Below, one piece after another: positions 60,410-64,000 of a stretch of 64,000 nucleotides of DNA. Within the stretch, counting starts at the first letter, position 1, and the number at the start of each line of letters is the position of its first letter. The notes beneath the pieces were generated by a model. That model ran no database searches, had not been told where the DNA came from, and worked only from the letters and a program-made list of their open reading frames with translations. Position numbers and translations under genes: made by a program. Origin of the DNA: Lineus longissimus (lineage: Eukaryota; Nemertea; Pilidiophora; Heteronemertea; Lineidae); the NCBI RefSeq assembly GCF_910592395.1, contig NC_088309.1, forward strand, positions 8,000,501 to 8,064,500, given 5' to 3'.

Positions 60410-63400
60410 GTAAGTACCACCTACATGTATGTATATTTCTCTGTGCATCCGCGTACACATCCAGACTCCACAATATCCCAGTAATTTTGAGAAGCAGTCT
60501 TGCGATGTCGAAGACTTATTGGTGGGTCAAAGTGTTCCGTAGGCAGAGTATTTCAATAAATTTATAGAAAGACTCTGGTACAGGTAAATTTGAAGATCAA
60601 CCTCGTAAGAACCTCGTCACTTTGGATTGTCAAGTTTGGGCTGGACTTTTTGGGAGTGATTTTCGGGATACATCACTGACCGACAAAAAAGAACCGATGA
60701 ACAGAACCATGGTGGCGAAGAAGCTAGACCGGTGAAGAACACGAAGGAATGTCAGAACCATGGTGGAGAAGAAGCTATCGTTAAGCACCTCAAAGCAATA
60801 TCTGGACCATGATGGCGAACAAACTAATAGTGCAAATGTCGAAGGAATGCTCTGGATGCATTTTGTGATGATGAAAACCTCAAAGCGATGCCAGTACCAT
60901 GATGGTCAAGAGGCATCTTCGTTGCTGATTTCGGAAACCTCGAAGCAATGCCAGCACAGTGTTAAGGGAACCATCGAAGCAATGTCAGAACCATGGTGGA
61001 GAAGAAGCTACAGGTGAAGGAATGTCGGAATGGTAAAGCAATGTCAGAACCATGGTCAGGCGTCTTTGGAGTAGCATGTATCGTACTAGGTATGATAATG
61101 TCAGAACCATGGTCTCTGATTGTCTTGAAGCGACCTCGAAGGTGATAACAAGATCACTGCATTAGTGAGTACGATATTTGCGTGTTTGATTTTTATGACG
61201 GCCACTGATTGGTTTCTGTAGTCACGTGGGCAAAGGCCATTTCGGCCAGCGACGACGTATGGACGCAATCTCGGATCCGCAATCAAACCTCCAACCATTT
61301 ATTACTGACATGAAAGTAATTGACAATGTCTTAGCTCACAATTGTGGGGAAATAATTGGCTTCCCATTGATTGATCTAGCAATAACATTCCATCGATTTA
61401 TAAATTCACAGCGTCAATGTGACCGTCGTTATGGCCACGGCGTCATCTCTTGGTCTCCCGGTCTCTAAGTCGGCCCATGGGAGTGACTGACTCCACTCAT
61501 TGCCGGGATGTGTCATAGAAATCACGTTCTTCGGCAGGAAACTCCCTTGAATTTGTCTGATATTGGAATCAATTGATATGTCAACGGCAGATGTCGGTGA
61601 TAATTTGAAATGGGCTTCTGTGGTTGGTGTGGTAATTTGCTACCCGACTCCTGACGTTTAAGGGATCAACTTTCCCTGGCAACGGGTCATTCCATAGGTC
61701 TCCAGCAAAGGGTAATGGTCCTGGGATTTGTTATGCTCATGCGGAATTTGATGATTCATTTCTGCTCGGGGGACTGCTAGGATTTCATGGTAATCATGGT
61801 GGATTTTGTTCTGTTATCGTTGGAATATGCCATGAATTGAAATGGATTCATTATGATGGGCGCCCAGGGAGGTAGTTAGTAGCCTCAAGTGGTTTAGTCC
61901 TTAGCTGCTCAGCCTCTCGACACGTTGGTTGGGTTCTCTGGGGAGACACATCCTGGACATTACACACCGGACATTTTCCAATGGTTTGCTACATTTGCCG
62001 ATTTTTGCTGTAAAGTTTGATCTGCACTTCGTGGTGCAATTAACTTTTTTTCACGGAATATCAACTTCGATGTTTTCTTCTTCTAATAAGCTGGATATTT
62101 TGAATGTGTCCTTTGGGTGCGGCTGTTGCATTTATCGGATGCCAACGCATGATCAACTCGTGAAATTTTCTGCCGATGACTGCGGCCGAATGCGAAGGAC
62201 GATCGACCGGGTCCTCCTTGGTTCGCTTGGACGCATCGTGCCGTCAGTTGCATATATTTCAGGGTCACTGGTCACCAATGATATGTACTTAAGGACTTAT
62301 CAATGTGGTACAGCCGTAGCGTTAGACAGAATCAGTTTTTGACGCATCAGGTGGCGCATCCGCGAAAACGGGTGTATGTTGTTTCTGTTTCTGACTGTTC
62401 CATTTTTGTTTAGGGAACGCTTGAAAAAGACTGATGTTTCTCTGTGTTTTTCTTTTAAAAAGGAATGGCCTTCCTATAACTGTTCGTATGGAATCATTGA
62501 GACAATGCCGGGGAACATTAATCATGTTACACCGGACGGTGTAGCTCTTCTCAAATTATGCTATTTGGTGAGTTTCAGTTGGGTTGGCGTTTTGATTACA
62601 TGTATCATGTGCCTGTACTTTGAGACGGTTAGTTCTGAATGTTTTACTGTTTACAGATTCTTGATGCGATGGCTTCGGTAAACGTATTAGTACGTTAAAC
62701 CACCGTATAGTAAGGAATGTCAAAACACTTCCGATTGCGTTGTAAAGGTAGACAGTTGTTACAGGATCTTATATGCCACGTACAGAAAGGTTTACATTCC
62801 TTTGAAACTTCTACCATAAATTATTGATCCTTACCTTTTGGTCCTGAAACTTTCGAAATACAAACCGCAATCGATAGTTTCCGAACCATGAGCTATATTC
62901 TCACCATTTCTGTACGAACGGAAACCATGGTGTGAAGCCACCATATGCATGTTTATATCAAACAAAATGGCTGTAGCAAAATTGGGACGGTATTTTTATA
63001 TCGGGTAGTTTTCCTCCGGAAAACTTCCCCTTCTAGTAAAAAACACCCGACCAAAAACTAAAAAAACACAAAGGCGACACTAAAAATGCTGACCGTTATT
63101 TACTGCTAGATTTCTTTTTTTACTAAACGCAGGCTTTAGCTATCTAAATGTAAATTAAAGATGAAATCGATGCTTGAATGACAACAAGGAATGCAGTTTG
63201 CTTGAGTATTTAGTTCAGACTTGGACTCGTGTAACTCTGACTCTTGACTGTGTAGCGTGTCAACTTTATCAATCCTTCAAGCGAATCCTCGCAGTCATGC
63301 CCTGTCAGTGATTCTCCAACCTAGAAATATTTTCCATTTGTTGCTCGTGCCATTACAATTCTATGTAACTTTGACATTTCTCATGGTAATGCACTACCCA

Positions 63401-64000
63401 ATACATATTCAGGCGAGATGGAGTTCTCCTTAGGATGATCCCAAGCCTCAATTTATCATGAATATGAATTGAGGAGATTTGTCTTAGTTTAATCGATTCC
63501 ATGCATGTCATTAGGTTGAGTACACCCGGGCTTGGCCAGAAGATCACACGATGATTGAACGACTTATACCGTCATCGCAATGACGTTTAAATTGCCATGC
63601 GGCTGGGAACAGTAATTGAGGTGTTAGGAGGAGATATCGAGTTTAAGTAAGCGACCCTTCTCAGCTTAGGCAACGATAAATGCACAATTAAGGCGAAATA
63701 TATTTTCCAACAGGGGTATCCTGTTTTCTCTAAACGTTAATTCATGTATTGGTTCTGATAATGATCTTTGTGCTACTCATACAAGAAGATGTCAACAGTC
63801 TAACGTACGGGGATAGACTACTCTCGTAATTCTTACTATTAGCTTAGGCTTGTTTCTCTGAACTCAATTCCGTTGTCGTCACTTTCTCGTCAACCAATAA
63901 GACATACACTTTTCTGGAGACACTGCCGGTACACGGCTTTTGTAAATTCATCACTGTTTCATATCGCGAGGATTAACTACCAAAGGAAACATGAAGTCCG
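60410..64000 (+). other. MMP intron 2 (start), no exon recognised to window end
   Basis: After the exon 2 donor no further MMP exon could be found in 3.6 kb. Longer ORFs (61929-62342 plus, 62376-62681 plus, 60760-61017 plus) do not match MMP domains or other families I know. A degenerate repeat fills 60690-61115. Confidence 0.4.
60690..61115 (+). repeat. Degenerate tandem repeat with CAGAACCATGGTGG core
   Basis: Irregularly spaced copies of a unit like GAAGCAATGTCAGAACCATGGTGGAGAAGAAGCTA occur, for example at about 60700, 60750, 60807, 60895, 60980, 61045 and 61098, separated by diverged sequence such as CCTCAAAGCRATGCC. The ORF at 60760-61017 is read from it. Confidence 0.55.

Overview
The window is intron-rich animal nuclear DNA. 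Spliced genes have GT-AG introns and AATAAA signals, and the repeats include MITEs, a SINE-like relic, a Harbinger transposon and a satellite. Gene content (OCA2, PSMA4, UFD1, a KNOP1-like gene, a matrix metalloproteinase, two MS4A/CD20-like tetraspan genes) fits a bilaterian, and the repeats look like those of a marine invertebrate. The species cannot be fixed from the sequence alone.

Layout. 1-2.2 kb is non-coding, with a TCTCGCGAGA promoter motif at the left edge and a cluster of CRE-like sites. 2.3-3.8 kb holds a lysine-rich KNOP1-like nucleolar protein gene (minus). 4-6.96 kb is intergenic with two copies of a TA-flanked MITE. 7.02-15.68 kb is an 18-coding-exon OCA2 gene (plus, 765 aa) with an unusual 3' UTR. 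17.4-26.07 kb is a 115-bp satellite of about 50 monomers with a recent internal block duplication; it is split at 21856-24704 by a Harbinger element carrying a HARBI1-type nuclease and a Myb/SANT-like protein, both with lesions. 27.17-30.05 kb is PSMA4 (minus), convergent with OCA2, so the satellite sits between two 3' ends. 31.3-37.2 kb holds two tetraspan genes and a small two-TM ORF, all minus. 40.9-45.86 kb is UFD1 (plus, 12 coding exons). 46-52.8 kb is gene-poor. 52.86-60.4 kb holds the first two coding exons of a matrix metalloproteinase gene (plus) that continues past the right edge.

The genes are unrelated in pathway, except that PSMA4 (20S proteasome) and UFD1 (p97/NPL4 cofactor) both act in ubiquitin-proteasome degradation. 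In both, the ATG is the last three bases of exon 1.

The most notable observation is at the 3' end of UFD1. A 40-bp unit holding the last intron's polypyrimidine tract, its AG acceptor and the first codons of the terminal exon is repeated seven times. Five intact upstream acceptors would each give an early stop and remove the second p97-binding SHP box. Other striking structures are a perfect 77-bp palindrome in an OCA2 intron and a telomere-repeat-cored element with 8-bp flanking repeats in UFD1 intron 1. All exon structures were read by eye from splice signals, reading frame and remembered family sequences; no alignment or transcript data were available.
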